From NCBI GenBank assembly GCA_039980455.1, contig JBDXCG010000003.1:1550001-1614000 (forward strand): DNA of 64,000 nt, given 5' to 3'. Source of the stretch: CALINF01 sp039980455. Lineage in GTDB: Bacteria > Pseudomonadota > Gammaproteobacteria > Pseudomonadales > Halieaceae. Below the pieces are notes generated by a model, which was not told where the DNA came from, did no database searches, and worked only from the letters and a program-made list of their open reading frames with translations. Position numbers and translations under genes: made by a program. Shown in pieces: positions 43,078 through 52,369 of this stretch (within the stretch, counting starts at the first letter, position 1; every line of letters starts with the position of its first letter).

Positions 43078-43839
43078 CTATAGAAACCAGGAGCCGCCAT
43101 CAACCATGTGTGTTTGGCCCGTTACGAAAGCGCTTTGATCGCAGGACAAATAAATAATAGTGCCTGTTAGATCTGCAGTCTCCAGATTACGCTGCAGTAC
43201 TTGTCCCGACGCAATTACCTTTTTGGCCTTCTCAAATTTCTCTCCAAAAAACTCCGCGGTGCCTTCTGTCATAACCGCTGAGGGGGCTACGGCGTTTACC
43301 CGGATATTGTCGCCGCCCAGCTCTCTGGCCATACCGCGAGTCATGCCGATAACCGCAGCCTTGGATGCGACATAGTCCAGTCCATAAGGTAAGCCATAAA
43401 CCGCCGCCAATGATGCGATGTTAATGATCGAACCGCCGCCGGATTCGCGCATAGCTGCCACTACCGCCTTGCTTGCCTGCCAGAGGCCTTTGACATTCAC
43501 ATTCATAACAGCATCCCATTGGGATTCCTCCAGCTGCTCGAAACGGGCTCCCTTAAGACCGCCATAGAGCGCGGCATTATTAATCAGAATGTCGATTCCA
43601 CCAAAGCTATCCACAGCAGCAGCGGCCATGGCATTACAGCTATCCATATCTGTGATATCGAGACTCACAGCGAGCGCTCGACCACCTGCTCCTTCAATCG
43701 CCGATACGGTTTCTGAGCAATCATTCATATCCCCGGCCACGACAGCAGCACCCTCAGACGCCAACGCCTCTGCGTATGCTCTCCCCAGACCGCGAGCGGC
43801 ACCTGTCACTATTGCTACCTTGCCCTGCAATTGAGGCAT
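43078..43839 (-). CDS. Short-chain dehydrogenase/reductase
   Basis: The start ATG 43839 has GGAG 8 bases upstream and gives 253 residues; a GTG two codons earlier is open. The NAD(P) site is VTGAARGLGRAYAEAL, with NDCSETVSAIE suggesting NAD preference (Asp after beta2). NNAALYGG is the structural motif, and the catalytic triad is Ser (NIASLAAVYG), Tyr and Lys (DYVASKAAV). The end TGQTHMVDGGSWFL is typical. It is probably the first gene of the 38.5-43.8 kb operon and may oxidise a hydroxyacyl-CoA or a related alcohol. Confidence 0.92.
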   Translation of the reverse strand: MPQLQGKVAIVTGAARGLGRAYAEALASEGAAVVAGDMNDCSETVSAIEGAGGRALAVSLDITDMDSCNAMAAAAVDSFGGIDILINNAALYGGLKGARFEQLEESQWDAVMNVNVKGLWQASKAVVAAMRESGGGSIINIASLAAVYGLPYGLDYVASKAAVIGMTRGMARELGGDNIRVNAVAPSAVMTEGTAEFFGEKFEKAKKVIASGQVLQRNLETADLTGTIIYLSCDQSAFVTGQTHMVDGGSWFL

Positions 43840-43845
43840 TATCAC

Positions 43846-44101
43846 TTCTCCGGAATTAGTCGAACCCGCACACTAGCAAACTTTTACTGTCGCACAAAAT
43901 CTAACCGCTACAGTTATTGTCGCGGGGATGTTTATCGCGCTTCCGTCTATTATTTGTAATGCAAACTTATAACCGGCATGCTGAGTTAGAGGGTCGGTGG
44001 CTGCGCAAATAACGCTATCAGCGAGGGAATTTAACGGATAATAGGAAGGTGAGTGAATAGCGCCACATTGCCTGCAAGCAAGGCGACGCTTACATGTTCA
44101 A
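43846..44101. other. Intergenic region between crotonase and SDR genes
   Basis: The 256-base gap holds no convincing coding sequence. Both flanking genes are on the minus strand, so it should contain the SDR-operon promoter. The part near 43900-44000 is AT-richer with several imperfect dyads (for instance ACTGT and ACAGT 19 bases apart near 43886-43914), but nothing strong enough to name an operator. Confidence 0.4.
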
Positions 44102-44929
44102 TCAGGCATCCGCGAATCGAGGCTCACGCTTTTCGAGCTCAGCCATCACGGCTTCAACCTGATTGGGCTTCCCAATAATCAAGTCCTGTTCCTGAGACTC
44201 CATCATCAAACCTGCCTCGGCGCTCAAGTAGTTCGCTTCGTTAAACAATCGTTTGTTGGCCCGCATCGCGTGCGGATTACGCAGGGCGATCTGACGCGCC
44301 GTTTCCAGCGCTAATGCTCTGGGGTCTTCTACAACTTGAGTGACGAAACCATAGTTCAGAGCCTCTTCGGCGGTAAATACTCGCCCTGTGTAGGTGAGCT
44401 CTCGAATCACATCATCACGCGCCAGATTACGCATCAGCTGCGTGCCCGCCATATCAGGCACCAGACCCCATTTAATTTCCATGATCGACATGCGTGTACC
44501 CGGTGCCGCGTAGCGAATATCTGCGCCCAAACACACCTGAAATCCGCCACCAAATGCGACGCCGTGCACAGCAGCGATAACGGGAACCGGCAATTCGCGC
44601 CATACCCAGGCAGCATGCTGGGCAAGATTGGCTATTCCATGTGAACGATGTGCTAATGGCTTGCGCTCATCTTTCCCAGAACCACCCGTTACATCCGCAT
44701 CACCGGTATCAGCCATCGCAGCAAAGTTTGCCATATCAAGGCCAGCGCAGAAGGCTCTCCCATCCCCCGACAGCACCACGGCCCGTACAGCTTTATCGTT
44801 CGATAATGCCTCGCCCGCCTCAGCCAGCGCCTGAAACATTCGGGGGTCGAGTGCGTTCATCTTATCGGCACGGACCAAACGAACATCAGCAACGCCATTG
44901 TCGATATCAATAGTGATTCTATCTTTCAT
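44102..44929 (-). CDS. Enoyl-CoA hydratase/isomerase (crotonase) family protein
   Basis: The 275 residues show the crotonase fold: DGRAFCAGLDMANFAAMADT forms the first oxyanion-hole loop, and HGVAFGGGFQVCLGADIRYA the second. IMEIKWGLVPDMAGTQLMRN is the place where the catalytic Glu or Asp can lie. Hydratase, isomerase or decarboxylase activity cannot be separated by eye. It precedes the SDR-acyl-CoA dehydrogenase operon in the same direction after a 256-base gap and probably acts in the same pathway. Confidence 0.9.
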   Translation of the reverse strand: MKDRITIDIDNGVADVRLVRADKMNALDPRMFQALAEAGEALSNDKAVRAVVLSGDGRAFCAGLDMANFAAMADTGDADVTGGSGKDERKPLAHRSHGIANLAQHAAWVWRELPVPVIAAVHGVAFGGGFQVCLGADIRYAAPGTRMSIMEIKWGLVPDMAGTQLMRNLARDDVIRELTYTGRVFTAEEALNYGFVTQVVEDPRALALETARQIALRNPHAMRANKRLFNEANYLSAEAGLMMESQEQDLIIGKPNQVEAVMAELEKREPRFADA

Positions 44930-44962
44930 AATGTGTCTCTCGTAAGAAGATCAAACCCGCGC

Positions 44963-45535
44963 TTAGTTCAGATCTTCGTCGACCCAAAACTTGGTACCCT
45001 GCACTGTCGCTTGCAACGCAACGCCGGATTCAGTGAGCTGGTAAATCGTGGTGCCAGGCATCGCAGTCGCTGCGGTCTCGGTACCATCACCCTCAGTCCC
45101 GGATTCAGCATTTGCGTCTGCTTGAGCAGAAAAGTCCCATCCGCTGGTTTCAAACTGATTAAGCGCTTCATCGTTTTCAAATATCAAGATCGCAGCAAAG
45201 TTCTTTACACCCAATCCCCAACCGCCGCCTGCAGAAAACATGTTCATGTAGGTATCTTTACCATTTCGGTTGTCGCGCAGGATGCCACCGCCGCGCTGAC
45301 TGGAAATAAAGCCCAGGTTCAAACCAAAATTGGAAAACACTGCGTAGCCTCGCGCATTCTCAATCTCACTCCTGGCTGATGGCTTTTCCTGATACAATTT
45401 TTTCATGGCCTCTGCGCGAGCCTCCTGAAGCTCCTTGCGCTCTTCATCAGGCGTCTTTTTGTCAAACAGTGCCATCGCGGAAATTGGCGTGATAATTAGA
45501 ATGAGGCACAGAAAGCCTCTTAAAACATTGCTCAT
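44963..45535 (-). CDS. Exported SYLF (YSC84-like) domain protein
   Basis: The 190 residues begin with a signal peptide (MSNVLRGFLCLILIITPISA, cleavage near AMA-LF). The mature part shows the lipid-binding SYLF domain: ENARGYAVFSNFGLNLGFIS, RGGGILRDNRNGKDTYMNM and AGGGWGLGVKNFAAILIFEN. An acidic Ala/Glu/Thr linker lies before the last strand. Bacterial members are periplasmic or outer-membrane associated and poorly characterised. The gene lies on the minus strand downstream of nothing obvious, divergent from the oxidoreductase gene at 45805. Confidence 0.85.
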   Translation of the reverse strand: MSNVLRGFLCLILIITPISAMALFDKKTPDEERKELQEARAEAMKKLYQEKPSARSEIENARGYAVFSNFGLNLGFISSQRGGGILRDNRNGKDTYMNMFSAGGGWGLGVKNFAAILIFENDEALNQFETSGWDFSAQADANAESGTEGDGTETAATAMPGTTIYQLTESGVALQATVQGTKFWVDEDLN

Positions 45536-45804
45536 AGCGGGAACTCCAAGTGGTGCAATTAGGGTTGTCGTCGGGAGGTATAGTAATGGATTACTGTCGC
45601 CGACTTCCAGTACCTATCCTGAGTAAATCAAGGTGGCACCAGATGGCGTTTCCGGCACGACTAGCGGGCGCTATTCCCTTCATCCGCACTGCTGTAAAAC
45701 GCAGCCTCCCCAGGTCACCACGGGCACCAAAGCCATAGGCTATAGTGGATATCTGAACAGCCCGATATCAGGCCTTAACGTAACTTTGAACACAAGGACA
45801 GCCC

Positions 45805-46944
45805 ATGCGACCTTCCCTTAGCGGTAATCGCTTATACATCACGTTTTTGACTCTCATTCTGACTATTGCGCTAAGTACTGTTGCTGTGCGCGCTGGCGCT
45901 GAAACCTGGCACAGCATGGTCGTGCCGGAGTTTGGCGACGCGCAGGTAATGCAATGGACCCAACACAAAACACTGCCGGAACCGGATGTAGGCGAAGTCA
46001 GGATACGGGTCCTGGCCGCCTCTGCCTCATTTACCGACATTATGATTCGCAAAGGACTGTATGCAGAGCTGGGCGAAGAGCCGCCGTTTGTACCTGGCTA
46101 TGACCTGGTTGGCATCGTGGACAAAGTTGGCGAGGGGGTTACACGTGTACGCCCGGGTGATCGCGTTGCGGACCTCTCGGTTTGGGGAGCGTATACGGAA
46201 TACGCCATTCGACCTCAGACTTACCTGGTACCGGTGCCAGAGGGCATAGATGCGGGAGACGCCGTTGCACTCATACTGTCTTACACCACGGCCTATCAAT
46301 TACTTTATCGCGAGGCAGGTCTACAGGCCGGGCAAACAATACTTGTGCATGGCGCTAGTGGCGCTGTGGGTACCGCGCTGACCCAACTAGCCGTTCTCAA
46401 TGACATAACCGTCTACGGAACAGCCTCAACCGCTAAACAGGACTATGTGGCCGAGCTGGGCGCAAAGCCTATTGACTACACAACGCAGGATTTCGTTGCC
46501 GTTGTCGATGCAGCAACTAAGGGGAAAGGAGTTGATGCCGCCTTCGATGCAATTAGTCTGGACAACTTTCGTCGCTCATACCAGGTGCTCGATGACCAAG
46601 GCAAGCTGATTACCTATGGCTTATACAACGCGTCGATGTCATCAGCTGCAGGGAAATCCTGGGGAATTATTTCGGAATTTTTGTCGTTTCAGTGGCAAAA
46701 ACTGATGTGGAGTTGGTTCGGCGATGCCGACAAATCGGTTAGCTTTTATTCGATAACGGGCATGCGCAATGAACACCCGGATTGGTTCGAGCAAGACCTG
46801 ACTGCGCTGTTCGATTTACTAAAACAAGGCAAGCTCAAGGCTGCAATCTGGCGAAGAATGCCACTACAAGACGCGACACAAGCCCATACCTTGATTGAAA
46901 CACGAGCTGTGCGAGGGAAAATTGTCCTAATGACCTCCCCGTGA
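45805..46944 (+). CDS. Zinc-independent MDR quinone-oxidoreductase-like protein with signal sequence
   Basis: The ATG has AGGA 6 bases upstream. Residues 10-30 form a hydrophobic signal or anchor (YITFLTLILTIALSTVAVRA) after a basic N-terminus. The rest is a medium-chain dehydrogenase/reductase: GEVRIRVLAASASFTDIMIR, PPFVPGYDLVGIVDKVGEGV, and the nucleotide-binding ILVHGASGAVGTALTQLA near residue 174. Zinc ligands of alcohol dehydrogenases are absent, so a quinone reductase or enoyl reductase role is likely. An exported NADPH-dependent enzyme without a Tat motif is unusual. A start after the hydrophobic segment (Met at residue 38) lacks a ribosome site. Confidence 0.85.
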   Translation: MRPSLSGNRLYITFLTLILTIALSTVAVRAGAETWHSMVVPEFGDAQVMQWTQHKTLPEPDVGEVRIRVLAASASFTDIMIRKGLYAELGEEPPFVPGYDLVGIVDKVGEGVTRVRPGDRVADLSVWGAYTEYAIRPQTYLVPVPEGIDAGDAVALILSYTTAYQLLYREAGLQAGQTILVHGASGAVGTALTQLAVLNDITVYGTASTAKQDYVAELGAKPIDYTTQDFVAVVDAATKGKGVDAAFDAISLDNFRRSYQVLDDQGKLITYGLYNASMSSAAGKSWGIISEFLSFQWQKLMWSWFGDADKSVSFYSITGMRNEHPDWFEQDLTALFDLLKQGKLKAAIWRRMPLQDATQAHTLIETRAVRGKIVLMTSP

Positions 46945-47068
46945 GACCGATTATTGCTGTCGCTAGCCGGTCATGCTAGCTTCACTAATACTAAAGGGGC
47001 AGTGAAATACTGAGGGCATCTTCTATGCAACGAGGCCCTAATCGTCTTGGAGGCATAGCGCCACCGCA

Positions 47069-49405
47069 ATGAATGCGTCGTCAAAAATAACTCTCTTGGT
47101 TTTGTGCGTTGCGCTAGCCGCATCGATCGCGCTGACTGCTCTGGTAGGACAGCAGAGTGTTGCGCACGAGCGAGAGAAACTGCTGAAAGATATTCGTTAC
47201 CGGATCGTAGACCAAACCGATGTACAGGTAGCCGTGTACTTCAACGACGGAAAATACCTGCAAACTGTAATTGACGACCTCTTTAAACTCTCACCTGCGG
47301 TGAGAAACGTTAATATTGTTGACACTCAGGCCTCTACGCTCAAGAGCCGAAGTGTACTGTGGGCACCGAACGAGAACCCAAGGCTTGGCGCATTAAGAGA
47401 AGGCACTGCTGACACCGAGACCAGTGAGATTACACTCCCATCTGAGCTTTATCCGCCAGGTTACGGCGCGCTGGCCATAATCACAGCCGGCGAGTCCGTG
47501 ATCAATCTATCCATACCTGTGCTATCCAGCGTGAATCCGCTGGAGGACTCTACAACTCGACTACAGTTTGCCGAGTCTCTGACTTCCGCAGAAGGCAGCA
47601 AAAGCGCCTTCGTGACTGGGTATATCAACGTCTCAATCAGTAACACCTTGCTGCGCGCTCAGGCCCTAAGGCCAGTCATCTGGGTAGCTTTAGGTGGATT
47701 GATTTTCGTCATCGCTTGCGTCGTCATATCTATCAGGGTTGCACGAAAGATTACCGGCCCTATATCGCGGCTGGCTAAAGTAGCCGATGAACTGGCATCG
47801 GGGCAGATCAACCAGGCGATCGACGTAGACGGTGCGGGTGAGTTTAAGGAAATTGCGTCAGTACTGAACTCCGTCATTGGCGGCGTTAACACCTACAAGT
47901 CGAAAATGGATGTAGACCATCAACTACTGAGTATGAAAGTTGATGAGCGCACCGCTCAGCTATCAAGGCGTAATGAAGAGCTCAACAAAGCGGTAGAGGA
48001 AGTTACGGAAACAAAAAACCGGTTGCGCCGACTGGCGTATTTCGACAGTCTCACGGCTTTGCCCAACCGCCGTCTGCTAACTGAGCAACTGGATCTCTTA
48101 CTCAAACTCGCCAAGCGCAACAAGCAGATTCTGGCCCTGCTGTTTCTCGATCTGGACAACTTCAAACGCATCAATGACTCATTAGGCCATAGCGCTGGCG
48201 ACCAATTACTTAAGGAAGTTGCTCGTCGATTGTCCCAATGTGTACGCGAAAGTGATGTAGTGGCGCACAACACCTCACAAGATCCACGCGTCAATGTTTC
48301 TCGCCTTGGGGGCGACGAGTTCACGGTTGTGCTAAACCAAATTGATCACGCCGAGTCTGCGGGTATTGTAGCCGACCGCATCATCCAGTCGCTGGTAGCA
48401 CCAATCAATATTGAGGGTCATGACCTTGTTGTCACCCCGAGCATTGGAATCGCTGTAGCACCCGCTGACTCCGATGACGTTAACGGTTTACTAAAGGCCG
48501 CGGATACTGCGATGTACCATGCAAAAAGCAGCGGCAAAAACAGCTATCTGTTCTACAACTTTGAGATGGATGCAACCAGTGTAGACAGACTCAAATTGGA
48601 GTCAGATCTGCGCAAGGCCATCGAGCGCAAAGAGCTGCTTTTTCACTATCAACCTCAAGTGGATACGCGTACGGGAAGTGTGCTGGGCGTAGAAGCGCTG
48701 CTGCGATGGGAGCACCCAGAACAAGGCATGGTGCCGCCATTCAAGTTCATACCGCTAGCAGAGGAAATGGGCCTTATTGGCGAAATTGGGGCTTGGGGTT
48801 TGCGCGAGGCCTGCCGTCAGCTCGTAGAGATTCGTGACGCAGGGCTAACCCTGGACAAGGTATCTGTGAATGTGTCCGCACTGCAGTTCAATGCCCGATT
48901 CATTGCTCAAGTGAAAGCTGTTTTGGATGAGTACCAGCTCTCACCCGATTCGCTCGAGCTAGAGCTAACTGAAGGCATTATGATTGACGACAACGAATCA
49001 ATTCTAGCAGCGCTGCATGCACTCAAAGAGCTGGGAGTGCGACTGTCTATTGACGACTTCGGAACAGGTTATTCATCACTCAGCTATTTGAGCAAATTTC
49101 CACTGGATGAACTAAAAATCGACCGCAGTTTCGTAATCGAACTTGAGAAGAGCGAAAGCGATGCCGCTCTGGTTACGGCGATTATCGCCATGGGTAAAAG
49201 CCTGAAACTGGAGATCGTCGCCGAGGGTGTAGAGACTCATGCGCAGTATGAATTCCTAACCAGCAGGGGCGCAACGTTGATACAGGGCTACTTGTTCAGC
49301 AAACCGCTACCCATACATGAACTTAAACGCGTACTTTACCCAAGCTACTTTGACGAACAGATAAGAAAAATTAACCTCGAGTTGGAAAACAACTGGGAGG
49401 AATAA
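47069..49405 (+). CDS. Membrane GGDEF-EAL cyclic di-GMP enzyme
   Basis: The 778-residue protein has a membrane segment at 7-25, a periplasmic sensor (about 26-200), a second membrane segment at 203-223, HAMP (about 224-280) and a coiled coil. The GGDEF domain (about 320-490) has FDSLTALPNRR and RLGGDEF at 412-418, intact for diguanylate cyclase activity; no RxxD inhibitory site is visible five residues upstream. The EAL domain (about 510-765) has GVEALLRW at 540, DDFGTGYSSLSYLSKFP and DELKIDRSFV, intact for phosphodiesterase activity. The net activity cannot be told from sequence. Convergent with the next gene. Confidence 0.95.
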   Translation: MNASSKITLLVLCVALAASIALTALVGQQSVAHEREKLLKDIRYRIVDQTDVQVAVYFNDGKYLQTVIDDLFKLSPAVRNVNIVDTQASTLKSRSVLWAPNENPRLGALREGTADTETSEITLPSELYPPGYGALAIITAGESVINLSIPVLSSVNPLEDSTTRLQFAESLTSAEGSKSAFVTGYINVSISNTLLRAQALRPVIWVALGGLIFVIACVVISIRVARKITGPISRLAKVADELASGQINQAIDVDGAGEFKEIASVLNSVIGGVNTYKSKMDVDHQLLSMKVDERTAQLSRRNEELNKAVEEVTETKNRLRRLAYFDSLTALPNRRLLTEQLDLLLKLAKRNKQILALLFLDLDNFKRINDSLGHSAGDQLLKEVARRLSQCVRESDVVAHNTSQDPRVNVSRLGGDEFTVVLNQIDHAESAGIVADRIIQSLVAPINIEGHDLVVTPSIGIAVAPADSDDVNGLLKAADTAMYHAKSSGKNSYLFYNFEMDATSVDRLKLESDLRKAIERKELLFHYQPQVDTRTGSVLGVEALLRWEHPEQGMVPPFKFIPLAEEMGLIGEIGAWGLREACRQLVEIRDAGLTLDKVSVNVSALQFNARFIAQVKAVLDEYQLSPDSLELELTEGIMIDDNESILAALHALKELGVRLSIDDFGTGYSSLSYLSKFPLDELKIDRSFVIELEKSESDAALVTAIIAMGKSLKLEIVAEGVETHAQYEFLTSRGATLIQGYLFSKPLPIHELKRVLYPSYFDEQIRKINLELENNWEE

Positions 49406-49415
49406 GTTCTGCGTA

Positions 49416-49685
49416 TCAGCCCTCTTTAGGCTCTACTGCATCGACTTCCGCCTTACGAGCGGCCTGTACCCCCGCGAGCTCTTCTTTGAATACTTCCGCC
49501 ATTTTTTCTACGCCTGACTCTGTCAAACCACCCGTGTTACCGGCGACGCTGTAGGTTGCGTAGACGCAAAACGCGCGCATCATCGCAGTAGACACCACAT
49601 GAATTGGCACCCCGGAGTCTTTCATTTCATTGGCAACACCGATGAATCGGTTAATACCTTCGTGCAGTTGGTCCTGTTCTGACAT
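49416..49685 (-). CDS. DUF3144-like small protein
   Basis: The 89 residues (MSEQDQLHEGINRFIGVANE, then VVSTAMMRAFCVYATYSVAG and GGLTESGVEKMAEVFKEEL) resemble the DUF3144 family of short helical cytoplasmic proteins of unknown function. No signal peptide or metal motif is present. It lies downstream of the MatB-like ligase gene on the same strand, with 78 bases between, and ends 10 bases from the GGDEF-EAL stop. Confidence 0.7.
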   Translation of the reverse strand: MSEQDQLHEGINRFIGVANEMKDSGVPIHVVSTAMMRAFCVYATYSVAGNTGGLTESGVEKMAEVFKEELAGVQAARKAEVDAVEPKEG

Positions 49686-49763
49686 GTTCTTGATCCCTGA
49701 AAAAATAACCGGCAGAAGTCTATCATTTATTGCACCCCAGTTGGGAGAGCCGTCGCCTCTGAA

Positions 49764-51296
49764 TCAATTGGTCTTCAGCAGCGAAATTACGTCTGGTTTA
49801 ACTACCTTTCCCATGGCGTTGCGCGGAAGCGCCTCCAAAATACGCAATAAACGAGGCAATTTGTACGCCGACATTTGGTGCTGCGCCCAGTAGTTCAATT
49901 GCTCCAGCGTCAGCATACAGCCTTCATGAAGCACTACTGCGGCGGCCACACACTCACCCCATGTGTCATCTGGAAGCCCCATCACCGCGCACTCGCGGAT
50001 ATCAGGGTGCTCCAGCAAAACGCTCTCAATCTCTAAAGCAGACAGCTTGTAGCCACCAGACTTGATGATATCCACGGAAAGGCGCCCCATAATTCGATAG
50101 TAGCCCTCCTCCAGCACTGCCATATCACCGGTACGAAACCAACCATCAGGTGTAAACGCGGCCTCGCTCGCGTCCGAGTTACGCCAGTACTCCAGAAACA
50201 CACCCGGGCCCTTTACCTGAATCTCGCCCGGCAGGCCCGTCGTAACATTAGTTTGTTCGAGCACCGCCCCTTCTTCATTCACTAGGCGTATACCTACGTC
50301 AGGCAGTGGCATACCCACAGATCCCGGCCGTCTCTCACCCGTCAGTGGATTGGAAAGCGCCATGCCGATTTCAGTCATGCCATAACGTTCAAGCAGGCGC
50401 TGCCCGGTTAACGCCTCCCAACGCTTATGCACACTCGCTGGCAGCGCAGCGGAACCGGATACCATCAGGCGCATAGAGGAAAAGCCCTGGCAGTAGCGAA
50501 GCGCTGCCTTCTCACTGGTAGCATCGATGGCCGCAATTAGCTTCACATAAATGGTTGGGACAGCCATAAATACCGTCCAGCGCTTATCAGCCACTCCTTC
50601 CAAAATCTTCTGCGGATTAAATCCATCGGGGAAAACCGTAACTTCGGCACCCACCCAGAGCGCGCAGCAAAGAATGTTGATCAAGCCGTGTACATGATGC
50701 AGAGGCAAGAACAGTGGTATTTTGTCGTCTGCGCGCCATCCCCAGCTATCAACCAGGGCGCCAATCTGCGCTTCAACATTTGCGTGAGTGGTGATCACAC
50801 CTTTGGGTTTGCTGGTCGTTCCGCTGGTAAATATCATCAGTGCTCTGCGATCAGACGCTATATCCGGGTAGCTCGCGTTGGCTGCACAATCATCGCCATC
50901 TACAAATAAATCATTCGCTGTTACAGCATCGAGGGCACAACCGTTAACCAGCGCTTGAGCCTGCTCGACTAGCGTATCGTCAACGAGAAGAACACGGGCA
51001 CCGGCAGCCTCTGCGCAGTACTGCATCTCGGGCAGCGTCGCGTGTGCGTTCAGCGGTACGGCGACTCCCCCTGCCCGCCAGATACCCCACAGTATGGCAA
51101 CATAGCTATCACCCGCTGGCGCCAAAAATACGACAGGCTCCTCGGCGAGATCTTCCCGGCCTTTAAGTAAATGTGCAGCAACAATCGACGAGCGGTCAAA
51201 AATCTCTCGATACGAAAAAGTATCGAGACCCTGACGCATGGCGCAAGCATCGCCGAAGTCTTTTGCTCTGCTGAAAGTAGCAGGGATATTTTGCAT
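49764..51296 (-). CDS. Acyl-CoA synthetase, malonyl-CoA synthetase (MatB/ACSF3)-like
   Basis: The 510 residues form an ANL-family adenylating enzyme. AMP-binding motifs are MIFTSGTTSKPKGVITTH, YGMTEIGMALSNPLTGERRP, GWFRTGDMAVLEEGYY and the C-terminal PRNAMGKVVKPD with the catalytic Lys. LPLHHVHGLINILCCALWVG and GGYKLSALEIESVLLEHPD agree with the MatB/ACSF3 group, which activates malonate or methylmalonate. It could feed the acyl-CoA pathway encoded 5 kb away, but it is not in the same operon. Divergent from the outer-membrane barrel gene. Confidence 0.85.
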   Translation of the reverse strand: MQNIPATFSRAKDFGDACAMRQGLDTFSYREIFDRSSIVAAHLLKGREDLAEEPVVFLAPAGDSYVAILWGIWRAGGVAVPLNAHATLPEMQYCAEAAGARVLLVDDTLVEQAQALVNGCALDAVTANDLFVDGDDCAANASYPDIASDRRALMIFTSGTTSKPKGVITTHANVEAQIGALVDSWGWRADDKIPLFLPLHHVHGLINILCCALWVGAEVTVFPDGFNPQKILEGVADKRWTVFMAVPTIYVKLIAAIDATSEKAALRYCQGFSSMRLMVSGSAALPASVHKRWEALTGQRLLERYGMTEIGMALSNPLTGERRPGSVGMPLPDVGIRLVNEEGAVLEQTNVTTGLPGEIQVKGPGVFLEYWRNSDASEAAFTPDGWFRTGDMAVLEEGYYRIMGRLSVDIIKSGGYKLSALEIESVLLEHPDIRECAVMGLPDDTWGECVAAAVVLHEGCMLTLEQLNYWAQHQMSAYKLPRLLRILEALPRNAMGKVVKPDVISLLKTN

Positions 51297-51403
51297 GAAA
51301 TACGACCTAAAACCCTGTTCAATGAATCAATTGCTCCACTGGAGTGCTCTATTATGCGCTATAGTTCGCGATTGACCAGCAACCGACATCGGATCGACAC
51401 GTT

Positions 51404-52369
51404 ATGGCTTTGAGGTCTCTGCGCGGGCAGACTCACACATTTGGAAATGGCGTATTAACAGGCGCGGCTGGCGCGCTGATCGCCGCTTTCGCTGCGACTG
51501 CGCAAGGCCAGGACAAGACGCCGGAACTCAACACCAGCTATTACGCGGAATTAGGCGCTGGCGCGGAGTACGACAGCAACGTCACAGTTGATGAGTTGGA
51601 TATAACGAGCAACGAAAGCGACTACGGTTTGACATTGGATGCGAGTCTTGGACTCAAAAAGCCCTTTACGGAGGCGACAGAATTATCGCTGTCTTATGAC
51701 TTCAGCCAAACCAACTACAAGGAGTTTTCTGAAGTAGATCGCCAGACCCATCTGGTGGGCGCCGACCTCTCCACTGAATTGGGCGAAGTCGACGCGGGAC
51801 TTTCAACGTTCTACATTCATTCTCGCCTGGACGGCAACAAGTTCCTGGAGCTGTATCGGGGCTCTCCCTATGTTTCGGGCTTTATCTCCAAACGCTGGTT
51901 CACCCGCGCCGCCTATGTCTATTCAGATAAAACCATCGAGAACCGACCGGCACGCGATGCGACAACGCAAGCTGGAGAACTGGACTTCTACTACTTCCGC
52001 AGAGGTTTACGTAGTTACTTTAACTTTGGCTATCGATACAGAGATGAGGACGCTGACGGCGACCAATTTGACTACCAGTCCAATAGTGCAAAGCTGCGCT
52101 ATGTGCAGCGTATCGAGTGGTTCGACCGGACCACAAAACTGGAACTCTCATGGCGTTTCGAGGATCGCGACTACAGCAGTGTAACGCCGAGTATTGGAGA
52201 GAAACGCGATGAAGACAGGAATCGCTGGCGCATTGACTACGAGATACCTGTTATCGAACAGGGCATGCTGCTGTTTTACTACGGGTACTCTGACTACAAC
52301 TCTAACCTGCCGTCGGCAGATTACACGCAGAGCTTACTAGGGGCTCGCTTTACCTACCGTTGGGAGTAA
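51404..52369 (+). CDS. Outer-membrane beta-barrel protein
   Basis: The 321 residues have a signal peptide (hydrophobic GVLTGAAGALIAAFAATAQG), then alternating polar and aromatic residues typical of beta strands (for example LSLSYDFSQTNYKEFSEVD, FYYFRRGLRSYFNFGYRYRD, LFYYGYSDYNS) and a C-terminal aromatic strand ending RFTYRWE. About 10 to 14 strands are possible. Family assignment (surface-lipoprotein-assembly-modifier-like or porin-like) is uncertain. It is convergent with the stalked subtilase gene and overlaps its 3' end by 33 bases. Confidence 0.75.
   Translation: MALRSLRGQTHTFGNGVLTGAAGALIAAFAATAQGQDKTPELNTSYYAELGAGAEYDSNVTVDELDITSNESDYGLTLDASLGLKKPFTEATELSLSYDFSQTNYKEFSEVDRQTHLVGADLSTELGEVDAGLSTFYIHSRLDGNKFLELYRGSPYVSGFISKRWFTRAAYVYSDKTIENRPARDATTQAGELDFYYFRRGLRSYFNFGYRYRDEDADGDQFDYQSNSAKLRYVQRIEWFDRTTKLELSWRFEDRDYSSVTPSIGEKRDEDRNRWRIDYEIPVIEQGMLLFYYGYSDYNSNLPSADYTQSLLGARFTYRWE

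Noticed and set aside
45550..45804. Small frames in the SYLF/oxidoreductase intergenic region
   Set aside because: They overlap each other in different frames, lack ribosome sites and have no recognisable protein features.
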